A DNA stretch of 64,000 nt from Methylobacterium sp. Leaf465 (GCF_001424705.1 NZ_LMRA01000001.1:545221-609220); one strand, 5' to 3'; positions 25,652 to 38,534 are shown, counted from the stretch's first letter. Numbers and translations are program-made. Notes: generated from the letters alone by a model not told the origin.

Positions 25652-27963
25652 CCACCCAACCTGTCCAGCATCTGACCGTCCAGGTCACGTCCATCGTCTG
25701 GGCCGGCGATAGGGCCACCATCTTCTCGGGCATCACGACCGGGCGCGAGAGCGTCAGGGTGGTCGCGAAGGGGGAGGCGTTCCATCCGGTTGACGGGGAG
25801 GTCTACCGGATCGAGGGCCAGTGGCACGAAAGCGTGCGTCATGGCCTCCAATTCTACGGGCGCCCGGACGGATTCGTTCGTCTCATGCCATCCGGGAAGC
25901 TGGTCGTTCCCTGGCTTCAGGTCGTGGGCGGCCTGGGCCCGGCGCGTGCCAAGCGTATCGCGCAAGCCCTGCGGGGGCGGCTCGACGGGCTCCTGGATGG
26001 GTCCGTGACGCTGGAACAGCTGACGGAGATCATCGACCCCGAGCGTCCGAACCTGGCCGCCCGGCTCGCCGTCGCCGTCTTCCGCACCCTGGCGGAAACC
26101 AAGGGCGAGTACGAGACGGTTCGATGGCTTGAGGAGCAGGGGGTGGAGGACGGCGGAACGGTACGGCGTATCCTGCGCCTGTTCGGTCCCGAGGCGCTGC
26201 CCCTCCTCCAGCGTAATCCCTACGTGCTGTCAGGCCCCTTGCCCTGGTCGAAGGTCGATCCCCTCGCCCTTCGCATCCTCAAGGCCCGTGGCGGCATCGG
26301 GGATGCGCATACCCACCCGACACGTATCGTCGGTGCAATCGACGCCGTCATGCTGGACGCCATTCGAGAGGGAGACACGGCGGTTCACCGTTCCGTCCTG
26401 GGAAGCCGCGTTGCCAAGAAGCTCGGGCTGGATGCGGAGATGGAACTGGACGAGGAGGTGGTACGTGTCGGGATGGCGAACCATGCGCTGATCGAGTCCG
26501 GAGACCTGTGGCGTTCTCCCGGTTGCGCGGTGCTTGAGGAAGACCTCCTGGTCCGTTTCCGACGTCTCGCCGGCGGCCGCGAGCGTACCGGCGTCAAGAT
26601 CCCGTCCGCGGTGGACCTGCGGCGGCTCCTCGCGATGGTGGAAAACCGGGGTCGTTCGCTTCACCCCGAACAGCGCGACGCCGTGCTTGCCGTAATGGGC
26701 CGGCCACTGGCCTGTCTGACCGGAGGAGCCGGTACGGGAAAGACGGCCACCTGCCGAGCCATCGTTGACCTTTGGGAACACCTGGGTGGCCACGTCCAGA
26801 TGGCCGCCCTGTCAGGCAAGGCCGCGCTGAGGCTGACGGAGGGCACGGGTCGCAGCGAACCTGGGCAATCGCCCGCGGTGACCATTCATCGTCTCATCCT
26901 CGGCTTGGAGAAGCGAGTCGACGGCCAAACTCAGTGGGGAGGGACTAGCCAGCGGCAGGCTGCCCCCGATGCCGGACGGGAGCTTCCGCTGCTCACCAAC
27001 CGCACGCTCCTGGTCATCGACGAGGCTTCGATGGTCGACCTCAGTCAGATGCACCGCCTCGTCGACGCGATGCCGCAAGGCTGTCGCCTGCTCCTGGTTG
27101 GTGACGCCTTCCAACTGCCTCCTGTCGGGTTCGGCCTGATCTTCCATCACCTTGTGGAACAGCGGGGCATCACGTCGCGGCTTGAGACCGTGCACCGACA
27201 GTCGGATGGGAGTGGTATCCCGGCCATCTCCCGAGAGGTACGGGGAAGTCGCATCCCGGTCCTCCCCGCCTATCAGCCGGGACGTCCCGGAGTGAGCTTT
27301 CTGGTGGTGGAACCGGGCGAGGTGAGCGAGTCCGTTGAGCGTGTCGTCGCGGATCTGGGCCGTCATGGTCCGGATTCCACGGGCTTGATGGTGCTTTCGG
27401 CCGTGAACAGCCGTGCCGCCGCGCCGGACGGCACGGTCCGGCATCTCAATCACCGCCTCCACTCGGCCCACGTCGCGTCGCTGGAGGCCGCCGATCCTGG
27501 AAAGGTGGAGAGCGTACGTGGTTACATGGGCAACGAGTTCTGCGTCGGCGAGCCGGTTACGTTCCTACGAAACGACTACGAGAAGGGGTTGCGCAACGGC
27601 AGCCTCGGACATGTCACGGCCGTCGACGAGGACCTGGGCACGGTGACGTGCGAGTTCGATGGGGAAACCGTCACCCTCACGGACAAGGACCTGTTCGACC
27701 TGGCCCTAGCCTACGCCGTAAGTTGCCACCGGGCTCAGGGAAGCCAGGCACGCACCGTGGTGGTCGCCCTGATCGAAGCCCGGAATATGGACCCTACCTG
27801 GGTCTACACGGCGCTGACCCGGGCCGAGGAGGCGGTAGTTCTCGTCGGTTCCGAAGAGGCTCTCAAGGCTGCCATGTCCCGTCCACCCGCTCATGCCCGG
27901 CGCATGGTCGGCTGTACCTTCGACCTGTCGCTCCCGGACGTCCAGGCACTTGATCAAGCATGA
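25648..27963 (+). CDS. RecD2-like superfamily 1B DNA helicase
   Basis: 771 aa, with the layout of RecD2/TraA-like helicases. The N-terminal OB-like and helix-hairpin-helix part (about 1-330) includes GGLGPARAKRIAQALRG. The motor has Walker A GGAGTGKT (359-366), Walker B LLVIDEAS (Asp458, Glu459), LLVGDAFQLPPVGFG and, near the end, AYAVSCHRAQGSQ and WVYTALTRA. It is a 5'-3' helicase by family. It is the last gene of the four-gene coupled string, so a role in transfer or in replicating/processing element ends is plausible. Host RecD2 duplicates are the alternative. Confidence 0.85.
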   Translation: MTTQPVQHLTVQVTSIVWAGDRATIFSGITTGRESVRVVAKGEAFHPVDGEVYRIEGQWHESVRHGLQFYGRPDGFVRLMPSGKLVVPWLQVVGGLGPARAKRIAQALRGRLDGLLDGSVTLEQLTEIIDPERPNLAARLAVAVFRTLAETKGEYETVRWLEEQGVEDGGTVRRILRLFGPEALPLLQRNPYVLSGPLPWSKVDPLALRILKARGGIGDAHTHPTRIVGAIDAVMLDAIREGDTAVHRSVLGSRVAKKLGLDAEMELDEEVVRVGMANHALIESGDLWRSPGCAVLEEDLLVRFRRLAGGRERTGVKIPSAVDLRRLLAMVENRGRSLHPEQRDAVLAVMGRPLACLTGGAGTGKTATCRAIVDLWEHLGGHVQMAALSGKAALRLTEGTGRSEPGQSPAVTIHRLILGLEKRVDGQTQWGGTSQRQAAPDAGRELPLLTNRTLLVIDEASMVDLSQMHRLVDAMPQGCRLLLVGDAFQLPPVGFGLIFHHLVEQRGITSRLETVHRQSDGSGIPAISREVRGSRIPVLPAYQPGRPGVSFLVVEPGEVSESVERVVADLGRHGPDSTGLMVLSAVNSRAAAPDGTVRHLNHRLHSAHVASLEAADPGKVESVRGYMGNEFCVGEPVTFLRNDYEKGLRNGSLGHVTAVDEDLGTVTCEFDGETVTLTDKDLFDLALAYAVSCHRAQGSQARTVVVALIEARNMDPTWVYTALTRAEEAVVLVGSEEALKAAMSRPPAHARRMVGCTFDLSLPDVQALDQA

Positions 27964-28180
27964 GGTGCCGGAACCGCACCGCTGCGGAGTCCAGGACGAC
28001 GAGGGTAGCAGGTGCCAAGGCGAGGAGGCGGAAGGGGTATCCCCCGGCCTGGTTAAGCCAACGGCACGCAAGGTGGAGGGCCCCGTCCCCTCGGCGGAAT
28101 AGAGACGGTGCCTGGCATGCGGAAGAGGCGGAGCCCTCTCCCTGGAACGTCGGCGGTGAAGGCCCGGGGTTCGACCGAGC

Positions 28181-29185
28181 CTAGTCGTAAGCGCCGATCA
28201 TCTCGACCTCATGTGCCTCCTCGTTCCGGACCTTGGGATTTGAGGAATGCTCGGCCAGGAATTTCTCGGACTCAAGCGCCGCCATGCACCCCATCCCGGC
28301 TGCTACCACCGCCTGTCGGTAAACGAATTCCGCACAGTCGCCGGCCGCGTAGACGCCCTCCACCGTCGTCTTCGTAGTGCCGGGGACGATCTTGATGTAG
28401 CCGCCTTCCAGAAGTTCGAGCTGGTCGGCGAACAACTTCGTCGCGGGATCGTGACCAATGGCGACGAACAAGCCGTCGGCTGCCATCTCCCTCGTTGAAC
28501 CGCTGACCGCATCCCTGAGCCGGAGGCCAGTCATCGACTTCACGGGCTCCCGCCGCCCAAGGACCTCATCGACCGTGTGGTTCCATATGACCTCGATCTT
28601 AGGGTGGGCGAAGAGGCGGTCCTGCAGGATAGGCTCCGCCCTGAAACGGTCGCGCCGATGGACGACGGTGACCTTCGAGGCCAGGTTGGCTAGGTAGAGC
28701 GCTTCCTCGACGGCGGTGTTCCCGCCGCCGGCGACGACAACCTGCTTTCCGCGATAGAAAAAGCCATCGCAGGTCGCGCAGGCCGACACGCCCGCACCGT
28801 TGAATTCCATCTCGGAGGGCAGTCCCAGCCACCGCGCCTGGGCTCCAGTGGCCGCGATGAGTGTGTCGGCGACGTATGTGTCCCCACCGTCGCCCTGTGC
28901 CACGAACGGCCGCTTCGACAGATCGACCGATACGATTGTGTCGTAGAGGATCTGGGTCCCGACGTGCTCGGCTTGAAGGCGCATTTGCTCCATCAGGTCC
29001 GGGCCCTGAACGGCCTGTGCGAAGCCTGGGTAGTTCTCGACGTCAGTGGTGATGGTCAACTGGCCGCCCGGCTGGATGCCCGTCACGAGGATGGGCTTCA
29101 TGTTCGCTCGGGCTGCGTAGATGCCCGCGGTGTAACCGGCCGGCCCGGCACCGATAATGAGAACCTTCGTCTTATGCGTGGTCAT
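28181..29185 (-). CDS. trxB: Thioredoxin reductase, complete cargo copy
   Basis: A 334-aa FAD/NADPH flavoprotein that reduces thioredoxin. It has the FAD-binding GAGPAGYTAGIYAAR, the redox CATC (Cys136, Cys139), NADPH-binding GGGNTAVEEALY and the full C-terminal GVYAAGDCAEFVYRQAVVA. Frames extending it upstream to 29512 are antisense-like and rejected; the ATG at 29185 aligns with the other trxB. It lies 46 bases downstream of the broken trxB and in the same direction, so it can be read from the resident promoter. It differs from the resident copy at many residues, so it is not a recent tandem duplication. Confidence 0.93.
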   Translation of the reverse strand: MTTHKTKVLIIGAGPAGYTAGIYAARANMKPILVTGIQPGGQLTITTDVENYPGFAQAVQGPDLMEQMRLQAEHVGTQILYDTIVSVDLSKRPFVAQGDGGDTYVADTLIAATGAQARWLGLPSEMEFNGAGVSACATCDGFFYRGKQVVVAGGGNTAVEEALYLANLASKVTVVHRRDRFRAEPILQDRLFAHPKIEVIWNHTVDEVLGRREPVKSMTGLRLRDAVSGSTREMAADGLFVAIGHDPATKLFADQLELLEGGYIKIVPGTTKTTVEGVYAAGDCAEFVYRQAVVAAGMGCMAALESEKFLAEHSSNPKVRNEEAHEVEMIGAYD

Positions 29186-29231
29186 GGCCAGCCTTGATGT
29201 GTCGATGAAGCGGGGGGGCCTTGAATGCGCT

Positions 29232-30167
29232 CTAGGCTGCAGCTTCAAGGAGCAGCTGCGACCGGTTATCGTTCGAGACGGAAGTGGTTGAATACACACA
29301 CATCCGGGGGGCACCTGGTACAGAGAAAACGACATAGACCCCGGGGATCGCCGTATGTGTCGTGCCCGGCGCCGTCTCGATGTAGCCGCCGTCGCGCATG
29401 GCCAGTTGACCCTCGAAGATCGCAGTCGCCGGCTGGTGGCCGATGGCGATGAACACGCCATCCGTTCGCTGCTCCGTGATTTCGCCGGTGCGGGTGTCTT
29501 TGAGGCGGACATGGGTCACCGACGGCGGCTTCTCGCTGCCGCAGATCTCCTCGACCGCGTGGTGCCACACCACTTCGACGTTGGGGTGCTTGGACAGGCG
29601 CTCCTGCAGGATGCGCTCGGCGCGGAACTCGCCCCGGCGGTGGACCACGATGACCTTGGCGGCGAGGTTGGCGAGGTAGAGCGCCTCCTCCACGGCGGTG
29701 TTGCCGCCGCCGACCACCACGACCTCCTTGCCCCGGAAGAAGAAGCCGTCGCAGGTGGCGCAGGCCGAGACGCCGAAGCCCTGGTATTTGGCCTCCGACG
29801 GCAGGCCGAGCCACTTGGCCTGGGCCCCCGTGGCGATGATGACCGCGTCGGCCGAGTAGGTTTCGCCGGAATCGGCCTCCAGCCGGAACGGCCGGACCTG
29901 GAAATCCACCTTGGTGATGTACTCGGACACGATCTTGGTCCCGACATGCTCGGCTTGGGAGCGCATCTGCTCCATCAGCCAGGGACCTTGGATCGCCTCG
30001 GCGAAGCCCGGATAGTTCTCGACATCGGTGGTGATCATGAGCTGGCCGCCGGGCTGGAAGCCCGAGATCATCAGCGGCTCCACCATGGCACGGGCGGCGT
30101 AGATCGCGGCGGAGTAGCCGGCGGGGCCGGAGCCGATGATGATGAGTTTGGAATGGGTGTGCGCCAT
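29232..30167 (-). pseudogene. trxB: Resident trxB, truncated by island insertion
   Basis: It starts MAHTHSKLIIIGSGPAGYS after a GGAG box, 15 bases downstream of the ELM1-like gene. It keeps the FAD N-terminus, CATC (136-139) and the NADPH domain (GGGNTAVEEALY). Homology stops at GVY (Tyr278). The next 33 residues (VVFSVPGAPRMCVYS onward) are unrelated and the final FAD-binding AAGD...YRQA block is missing. A normal TrxB needs that block, so this product is probably inactive. The breakpoint near 29334 marks the island edge. The lost 3' part is expected at the other island end, outside the window. Confidence 0.85.
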
Positions 30168-30181
30168 CGCTCTCGTCTCCT

Positions 30182-31207
30182 TCAGGCCCATCGCGCGCGG
30201 TGCTCGGCATAGGCCTTGGCCATCGCGCCTGCGATGACGGGGGTCGCATCCAGGGGCTGGTAGTGCAATTCCTCCAGGCGGCCGACGAAGGGCTTCAGGG
30301 CCCCGGCCATCGCGAGTCCCGCGAAGAGCCGCCTGTGGCGGATATAGGTCTTGGGCAGGTCGAACAGGAGGACGGGAGCCCCGGTACTTACAGCCTCCCC
30401 GACCATGTTGGCCGAATCCGAGGTGACGACGATCGAATCGGCGATCGCCAGCATCGAAACATAGGGATTCGGGCTGCCACCGTCCCAGAAGAAACCGCCT
30501 TTCGTCGCCACCATGGTACGCAGAGCGTCCCGCAGGTTCTGCGGCGTGCGCCGGGACACGGTGACCATGAGGGAACAGCCGCCCTCGGTGAGCTTGTCGA
30601 GGTCGCGCAGGAGCCTGCGCATATCCGCCGGACGATAGCTCAAATGTCGGCTGTCGCCGCCGATCAGCACCGCGATGCGGGGCCAGGGCAGGGTGGACAG
30701 GCGCGGGTCCGGGTGCGCGCGGGCCTCGGCGAGACGCTCTGGTGTGACCTGGTGCGGCGGTGTCAGGGTGGTGAAGACGTTGGGGCCGCGCAGGTCGTCG
30801 TAATCGGGCACCCAGACGAAGTTCGCCGCGTCGTGGCCGATGCGGGGATCCTTCAGGAAGGCCGTGAAGGTGCGGCCCTCGGACGCCGTGCGCACGGCGC
30901 GGAGGTACGGGACGGACCGGCGCCCGGACGCGATCAGCAGATCGGGGAGGGGCCCGGACAAGGCGCCGCGTGCGTTGCCCAGCCGGTCCCGCGGGTCGGT
31001 CGGTCCCCAGGGTGCCATCCAGCCGAAGGGGGGGCGGGGCGCGATCCGACGGATCTCGAACGGCAGGCCGAGGGTTTCGGCGAGGCCGACGCATTGGTTC
31101 TCGTCGCCCGCCTTGCCGTCGGTGACGATCCAGGTCCTGGCCTGAGCGAGGTCGGGAAGCGGCGCAGCGGCGCCGGTGGTGGAGGGCATCGCGGACGCTG
31201 CCGACAT
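30182..31207 (-). CDS. ELM1-like (mitochondrial fission ELM1 family) protein
   Basis: A 341-aa protein of the ELM1/DUF1022-like family found in alphaproteobacteria and plant mitochondria. It shows TWIVTDGKAGDENQC at the N-terminus, IASGRRSV, LIGGDSRHLSY, and a glycosyltransferase-B-like C-terminal part with TSDSANMVGEAVSTG. The bacterial function is not established. It lies 15 bases upstream of the broken trxB, so both (and the cargo trxB beyond) may be in one transcript. Confidence 0.88.
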   Translation of the reverse strand: MSAASAMPSTTGAAAPLPDLAQARTWIVTDGKAGDENQCVGLAETLGLPFEIRRIAPRPPFGWMAPWGPTDPRDRLGNARGALSGPLPDLLIASGRRSVPYLRAVRTASEGRTFTAFLKDPRIGHDAANFVWVPDYDDLRGPNVFTTLTPPHQVTPERLAEARAHPDPRLSTLPWPRIAVLIGGDSRHLSYRPADMRRLLRDLDKLTEGGCSLMVTVSRRTPQNLRDALRTMVATKGGFFWDGGSPNPYVSMLAIADSIVVTSDSANMVGEAVSTGAPVLLFDLPKTYIRHRRLFAGLAMAGALKPFVGRLEELHYQPLDATPVIAGAMAKAYAEHRARWA

Positions 31208-31257
31208 CAGGTGATCCAGGTCAATCCTCGAGCGGAGTCATCCGCCACGCCGTCCAC

Positions 31258-31770
31258 TCAATCCTGGGGCAGGGCGCGCCGGAGCCAGCCCGCATAGTGC
31301 TGGGCGATGGCAGTCACCCGGCGGCGCTCGGAAGCCGGGTCGTACCAGGCCCCGCCCGAACTCGACGGGACCGCGGAGAGCTGGGGATGACGCGCGAGAA
31401 TCTCGCCCCGACGTCCGATGAGCAGGGCCTCGCCGTCAAGATAATCGCTCTGCGTGCCACCGCCGAGGCGGCCACGTCCGCCGTCGCCACCGGCATAGGG
31501 ATTGATCGAGAGACCCGTGATCCGCACCAGTAGCACGGGCCCGCGGCCGCCGAGCCGGTCGGCGAATTCAGCTTTCAGGGCGGAAAGCAGATCCTCACGC
31601 AGCGCCAGGGCCGGAACGCCGCCGCCGAGGGCAAGCAGGGGTCGGACATCGACGTCGACGCCGGCCAGGCGCTCGCCGCCTAGGCTCGGCAAGTCCTCGG
31701 CCCAGGCCGATCCGAGCAGTGCGACGAGACCGAGTAGCGGAGCCGCTGCCCGGAAGGGGCCCAACCGCAT
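31258..31770 (-). CDS. Hypothetical secreted protein
   Basis: A 170-aa protein with a clear signal peptide (LLGLVALLGSAWA, cleavage near residue 24). No family is recognised. The mature part contains a glycine-rich loop (YAGGDGGRGRLGGG) and a C-terminal amphipathic segment. It starts 7 bases after the greA stop, so it is probably co-transcribed with greA. Confidence 0.7.
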   Translation of the reverse strand: MRLGPFRAAAPLLGLVALLGSAWAEDLPSLGGERLAGVDVDVRPLLALGGGVPALALREDLLSALKAEFADRLGGRGPVLLVRITGLSINPYAGGDGGRGRLGGGTQSDYLDGEALLIGRRGEILARHPQLSAVPSSSGGAWYDPASERRRVTAIAQHYAGWLRRALPQD

Positions 31771-31777
31771 GGGCGGC

Positions 31778-32260
31778 TCAGCCGCCGTACTGGACGGCGA
31801 CGACCTCGTAGGACTTTCCGCCGCCCGGCGTCGTCACTTCGACAGTGTCGCCAACGCCCTTGCCGATCAGCGCGCGGGCGATCGGGGAGGTGATGGAGAC
31901 CAGGCCGGAGCGCACGTCCGCCTCGGGCTCGCCGACGAGCTGATAGGTCTTCTCTTCCTCGGTGTCCTCGTCGAGGAGCTTCACCGTGGCCCCGAACTTG
32001 ATCTTCGTCCCGGAAAGCTTCGACACGTCGATCACCTCGGCGCGCGAGATCATGCTTTCGAGCTCCAGGACGCGGCCCTCATTGTGGGACTGCGCCTCCT
32101 TGGCGGCATGGTACTCGGCATTCTCCGACAGGTCGCCCAGGGCGCGGGCCTCGGCGATGGCCTGGATGATCCGCTGGCGCTCCACCTGCTGGCGGTGCTT
32201 CAACTCCTCCTCCAGCGCTGCGTAACCGCGCACCGTCATCGGAACCTTGTCTATCGTCAT
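31778..32260 (-). CDS. greA: Transcription elongation factor GreA
   Basis: 160 aa. It rescues backtracked RNA polymerase by stimulating transcript cleavage. It has the N-terminal coiled coil with the acidic tip ([17 protein letters not shown], about 41-57) and the C-terminal FKBP-like domain ([18 protein letters not shown]). Longer in-frame codons up to 32359 run through the carB terminator and are rejected; the ATG at 32260 gives the normal length. Confidence 0.96.
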   Translation of the reverse strand: MTIDKVPMTVRGYAALEEELKHRQQVERQRIIQAIAEARALGDLSENAEYHAAKEAQSHNEGRVLELESMISRAEVIDVSKLSGTKIKFGATVKLLDEDTEEEKTYQLVGEPEADVRSGLVSITSPIARALIGKGVGDTVEVTTPGGGKSYEVVAVQYGG

Positions 32261-32282
32261 CGTCTCGCGCCACAATGAATAA

Positions 32283-32313
32283 GCCCGGCCGGAGCGTGCC
32301 GCTCCTTCCGGGC
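32283..32313 (-). terminator. carB terminator
   Basis: Stem of GCCCGG plus GGAGC pairing with GCTCC plus CCGGGC across a 2-by-2 internal loop, with a 5-base hairpin loop. On the minus strand it is followed by TTATTCATT. It lies between carB and greA. Confidence 0.65.
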
Positions 32314-32379
32314 CAGAGTAAATTACTCCCGAACCGCCAACAACACGGCTTCCGTTCAATACGGATGCCGCGAGAGAAT

Positions 32380-35865
<3,486 letters not shown>

Positions 35866-36028
35866 CGGGCGCCTTGGCTGCAGGCACGCGCGCCCGGCCA
35901 TGCGCGGTGCCGGAGAAGCGGCACGGGCCTGGGGGCGCTAGCGGCGTGGATTGTCGTTGATCCTGGCACTTACACGCAGCCCGCCGCCATTGGAAGGGCG
36001 CGGGCCGAAGGTGAAGCGCTGAAGCGTC

Positions 36029-36406
36029 TCAGAAGCCCAGGTAGAGAGCCGAGACGGCGCGGTCGATGGACAGGTAGAACACCCCGAAGGCGACCACGGC
36101 GGCGGCGGCGAATTCGAGTGCCGCATTGGAGAGGGTCTGGCTCCGGCGGAGCATCTCGCGGCCGAAATACAGGCCAATCCAGGCCAGCGTCATCACCACC
36201 GGTAGCGCGAACAGGAAGGACCAGGTGCTCTCGACGCGGTCGAGGCTCGCGGCCGGGTCGATCAAGGCGCGGATGTTGCGGACCCACGGCGCATAGCAGG
36301 CCGAGTAGAGGGCGGTCATCCACGCGAGGCTGACGGCCACGCCGAGATGGAACGTGAAGAGGCGATGCAGGCGCGAGAAGTCGTCGCGCGCGTCGTCGAA
36401 CGTCAT
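36029..36406 (-). CDS. Small membrane protein, unknown function
   Basis: A 125-aa protein with three predicted membrane helices (LGVAVSLAWMTALYSAC; FLFALPVVMTLAWIGLYF; LEFAAAAVVAFGVFYLS). No domain name is recognised. It lies between carA and carB on the same strand, and may be on the same transcript. Confidence 0.7.
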   Translation of the reverse strand: MTFDDARDDFSRLHRLFTFHLGVAVSLAWMTALYSACYAPWVRNIRALIDPAASLDRVESTWSFLFALPVVMTLAWIGLYFGREMLRRSQTLSNAALEFAAAAVVAFGVFYLSIDRAVSALYLGF

Positions 36407-36618
36407 GTGGAAATCCCCGGCAAGCGTCGGAACCGACCCGGCGACGATCTTCGAACGCCGTCCTTAGCGGGCCGTTAACGATGCCGGGATGCCCCGGAAT
36501 GCCGGATTTTTTGTGACGCGGCGGGAACCTTCTCGCGGTTGGCATCGCCTGCGTGCAGGGCTGGCCTGCCGCCGCCGCGGTGGCCGGAAGGGGCATCGCC
36601 TCCGTCCGGCCATACGAA

Positions 36619-37860
36619 TCAGTCGGCGGTGGTGACCAGGGTCTCGGGCTTGCCGGCCTTCATCAGGGCGACGAAGCGCTCGAACAGGTAGTGGCTGTCC
36701 CGTGGGCCGGGCGAGGCCTCCGGGTGGTGCTGAACCGAGAAGGCCGGCCGGTCGGTGAGGGTGAGGCCGCAATTGGAGCCGTCGAACAGGGAGACGTGGG
36801 TCTCTAGCGCCGTCTCGGGCAGGCTCGCCGGATCGACCGCGAAGCCATGATTCATCGAGACGATCTCAACCTTTCCTGTGGTCTTGTCCTTCACCGGATG
36901 GTTCGCCCCGTGGTGGCCCTGCGCCATCTTCACGGTGCGGCCGCCCAGCGCCAGGCCCATCAGCTGGTGCCCGAGGCAGATGCCGAAGGTCGGCACCTTC
37001 TCGGCGAGCAATGCCCGGATCACCGGGACCGCGTATTCGCCGGTGGCGGCTGGATCGCCCGGGCCGTTCGAGAGAAACACGCCATCGGGCTCCATCGCCA
37101 TGATCTCGTCGGCGGTGGTGGTGGCGGGCACCACGGTGACGTCGCAGCCGGCCTCGGCCAGAAGCCGCAGGATATTGCGCTTCACGCCGTAGTCGATCGC
37201 CACGACCTTGAGGCCGGTGCCGGGCTTGCGGTCGCCGTAGCCGGCCTTCACGTCCCAGATGGTCTGCGACCATTCCGAGCGCTCACGGCTCGTCACCGGC
37301 GGCACGAGGTCGAGACCTTCCATCGGCGCGAGAGCCGCGGCGCGGGCCTTCAGGGCCTCGCGGTCGAACCGGCCCTCCGGATCGTTGGCGATGACGGCGT
37401 TCGGCATGCCGTTGTCGCGGATCAGGGCGGTGAGCGCCCGGGTGTCGACGCCGGTGATGCCGACGATGCCGCGGGCCTTGAGCCAAGCGTCGAGGTGGCT
37501 CGACGAGCGCCAGTTCGATGGCTTGGTCACGGCGGACGCGATCACGGTGCCGCGCACGCCGGAGGCCGGCGCCGCATCGAGGCTCTCAAGGTCCTCGTCG
37601 TTGGTACCGGTGTTGCCGATATGCGGGAAGGTGAAGGTGACGATCTGGCCGGCATAGGACGGGTCGGTCAGGATCTCTTGGTAACCGGTCATCGCGGTGT
37701 TGAAGCAGACCTCACCGTCGGCGGTTCCGGTCTGGCCGATGCCGAAGCCCTCCAGCACGGTCCCGTCCGCCAGGACCAGAAGGGCTGTAGCCAGGGGCTC
37801 GGCCCAGGGAGCGGGGGGCGCGGGCACGGCAGGCGTCTGGACGCCATCATCTTGCAGCAT
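36619..37860 (-). CDS. carA: Carbamoyl-phosphate synthase small subunit
   Basis: A 413-aa class I glutamine amidotransferase that supplies ammonia to CarB. The N-terminal CPSase domain contains CFNTAMTGYQEILTDPSYAGQIV. The C-terminal GATase has the catalytic Cys in FGICLGHQLMGLALGG and His/Glu in HHPEASPGPRDS. The first 25 residues are proline-rich and poorly conserved, so a slightly later start is possible. It is divergent from yqeY. Confidence 0.96.
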   Translation of the reverse strand: MLQDDGVQTPAVPAPPAPWAEPLATALLVLADGTVLEGFGIGQTGTADGEVCFNTAMTGYQEILTDPSYAGQIVTFTFPHIGNTGTNDEDLESLDAAPASGVRGTVIASAVTKPSNWRSSSHLDAWLKARGIVGITGVDTRALTALIRDNGMPNAVIANDPEGRFDREALKARAAALAPMEGLDLVPPVTSRERSEWSQTIWDVKAGYGDRKPGTGLKVVAIDYGVKRNILRLLAEAGCDVTVVPATTTADEIMAMEPDGVFLSNGPGDPAATGEYAVPVIRALLAEKVPTFGICLGHQLMGLALGGRTVKMAQGHHGANHPVKDKTTGKVEIVSMNHGFAVDPASLPETALETHVSLFDGSNCGLTLTDRPAFSVQHHPEASPGPRDSHYLFERFVALMKAGKPETLVTTAD

Positions 37861-38068
37861 CGGCGTGATCTCGCTTATGTCCGGCCGATCCCGGCGCCGT
37901 ATAGCGGCGCATGCGGGCGGCTTGTCGTGCGGCGCTCATAGCGAGCGTGCCGTGTTAGGGTCAATGTGGCCCTCGCGTCGGTGCGTCTCAAGAACCCTGG
38001 TTCGCGCAGCAATTCGCAGACCACGCCGTTGATCCGCTGCCCTGGGTTCATTTTTCAGGAGTCACACG

Positions 38069-38530
38069 ATGCTGCGCGCCCGTCTCACCACCGAGATGAA
38101 GGAAGCCATGAAGGCCGGCGACAAGGCGAAGCTCGCCACCGTCCGGATGATCCAGGCCGCCTTGAAGGACAAGGACATCGAGGCGCGCGGCCTCGGCAAG
38201 GAGCCGGCCTCTGAGGAGGAAATCCTCGCGCTCCTGCAGAAGATGATCAAGCAGCGCAACGAATCGGCCGCTGTCTACGACCAGGGTGGCCGGCCCGAGC
38301 TCGCCGAGAACGAGCGCAACGAGGTCGCGATCATCGCCGGCTTCCTGCCGCAGCAGATGGACGAGGCCGAGACCCGGGCGGCCATCGACAAGGCCGTGGC
38401 CGAAGTGGGCGCCGCCGGGCCCAAGGACATGGGCAAGGTCATCGCCGCCCTGAAGGGCGCCTATGCCGGCCGCATGGACTTCGCCAAGGCGAGCGGCCTC
38501 GTGAAAGAGGCGCTGAACGCAAAGGCCTGA
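38069..38530 (+). CDS. GatB/YqeY-domain protein
   Basis: A 153-aa protein of the YqeY family, related to the tail domain of GatB and presumed to bind tRNA. It shows TTEMKEAMKAGDKAKLATVRMI at the start and KDMGKVIAALKGAYAGRMDFAKASGLVKEAL at the end. AGGAG lies 8 bases before the ATG. It commonly sits upstream of dnaG and rpoD in bacteria, as here. Confidence 0.93.
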   Translation: MLRARLTTEMKEAMKAGDKAKLATVRMIQAALKDKDIEARGLGKEPASEEEILALLQKMIKQRNESAAVYDQGGRPELAENERNEVAIIAGFLPQQMDEAETRAAIDKAVAEVGAAGPKDMGKVIAALKGAYAGRMDFAKASGLVKEALNAKA

Positions 38531-38534
38531 GGGC

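Larger units (their letters stand above)
1..29333. mobile_element. Genomic island (left end outside window) inserted in trxB
   Basis: Everything left of about 29334 appears to be accessory DNA. The right boundary is set by the resident trxB, whose homology stops after codon 278 (Tyr codon 29334-29336). The region carries metal resistance (Cus, Mer, Ars), two conflict-type loci, a recombinase module pointing towards the boundary and a complete second trxB next to the junction. The left end is not in the window, so the island is at least 29 kb if it is one unit. It could also be composite, with older elements nested in one another. No direct repeat could be identified because the partner end is missing. 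Confidence 0.6.

Noticed and set aside
29186..29512. Upstream extension of the cargo trxB frame
   Set aside because: The added residues overlap the resident trxB on the same strand in another frame, and the ATG at 29185 aligns with the TrxB N-terminus.
36470..36515. Hairpin plus T-run between carA and the membrane gene
   Set aside because: The T-run is on the plus strand, where no gene needs ending; base pairing is irregular.
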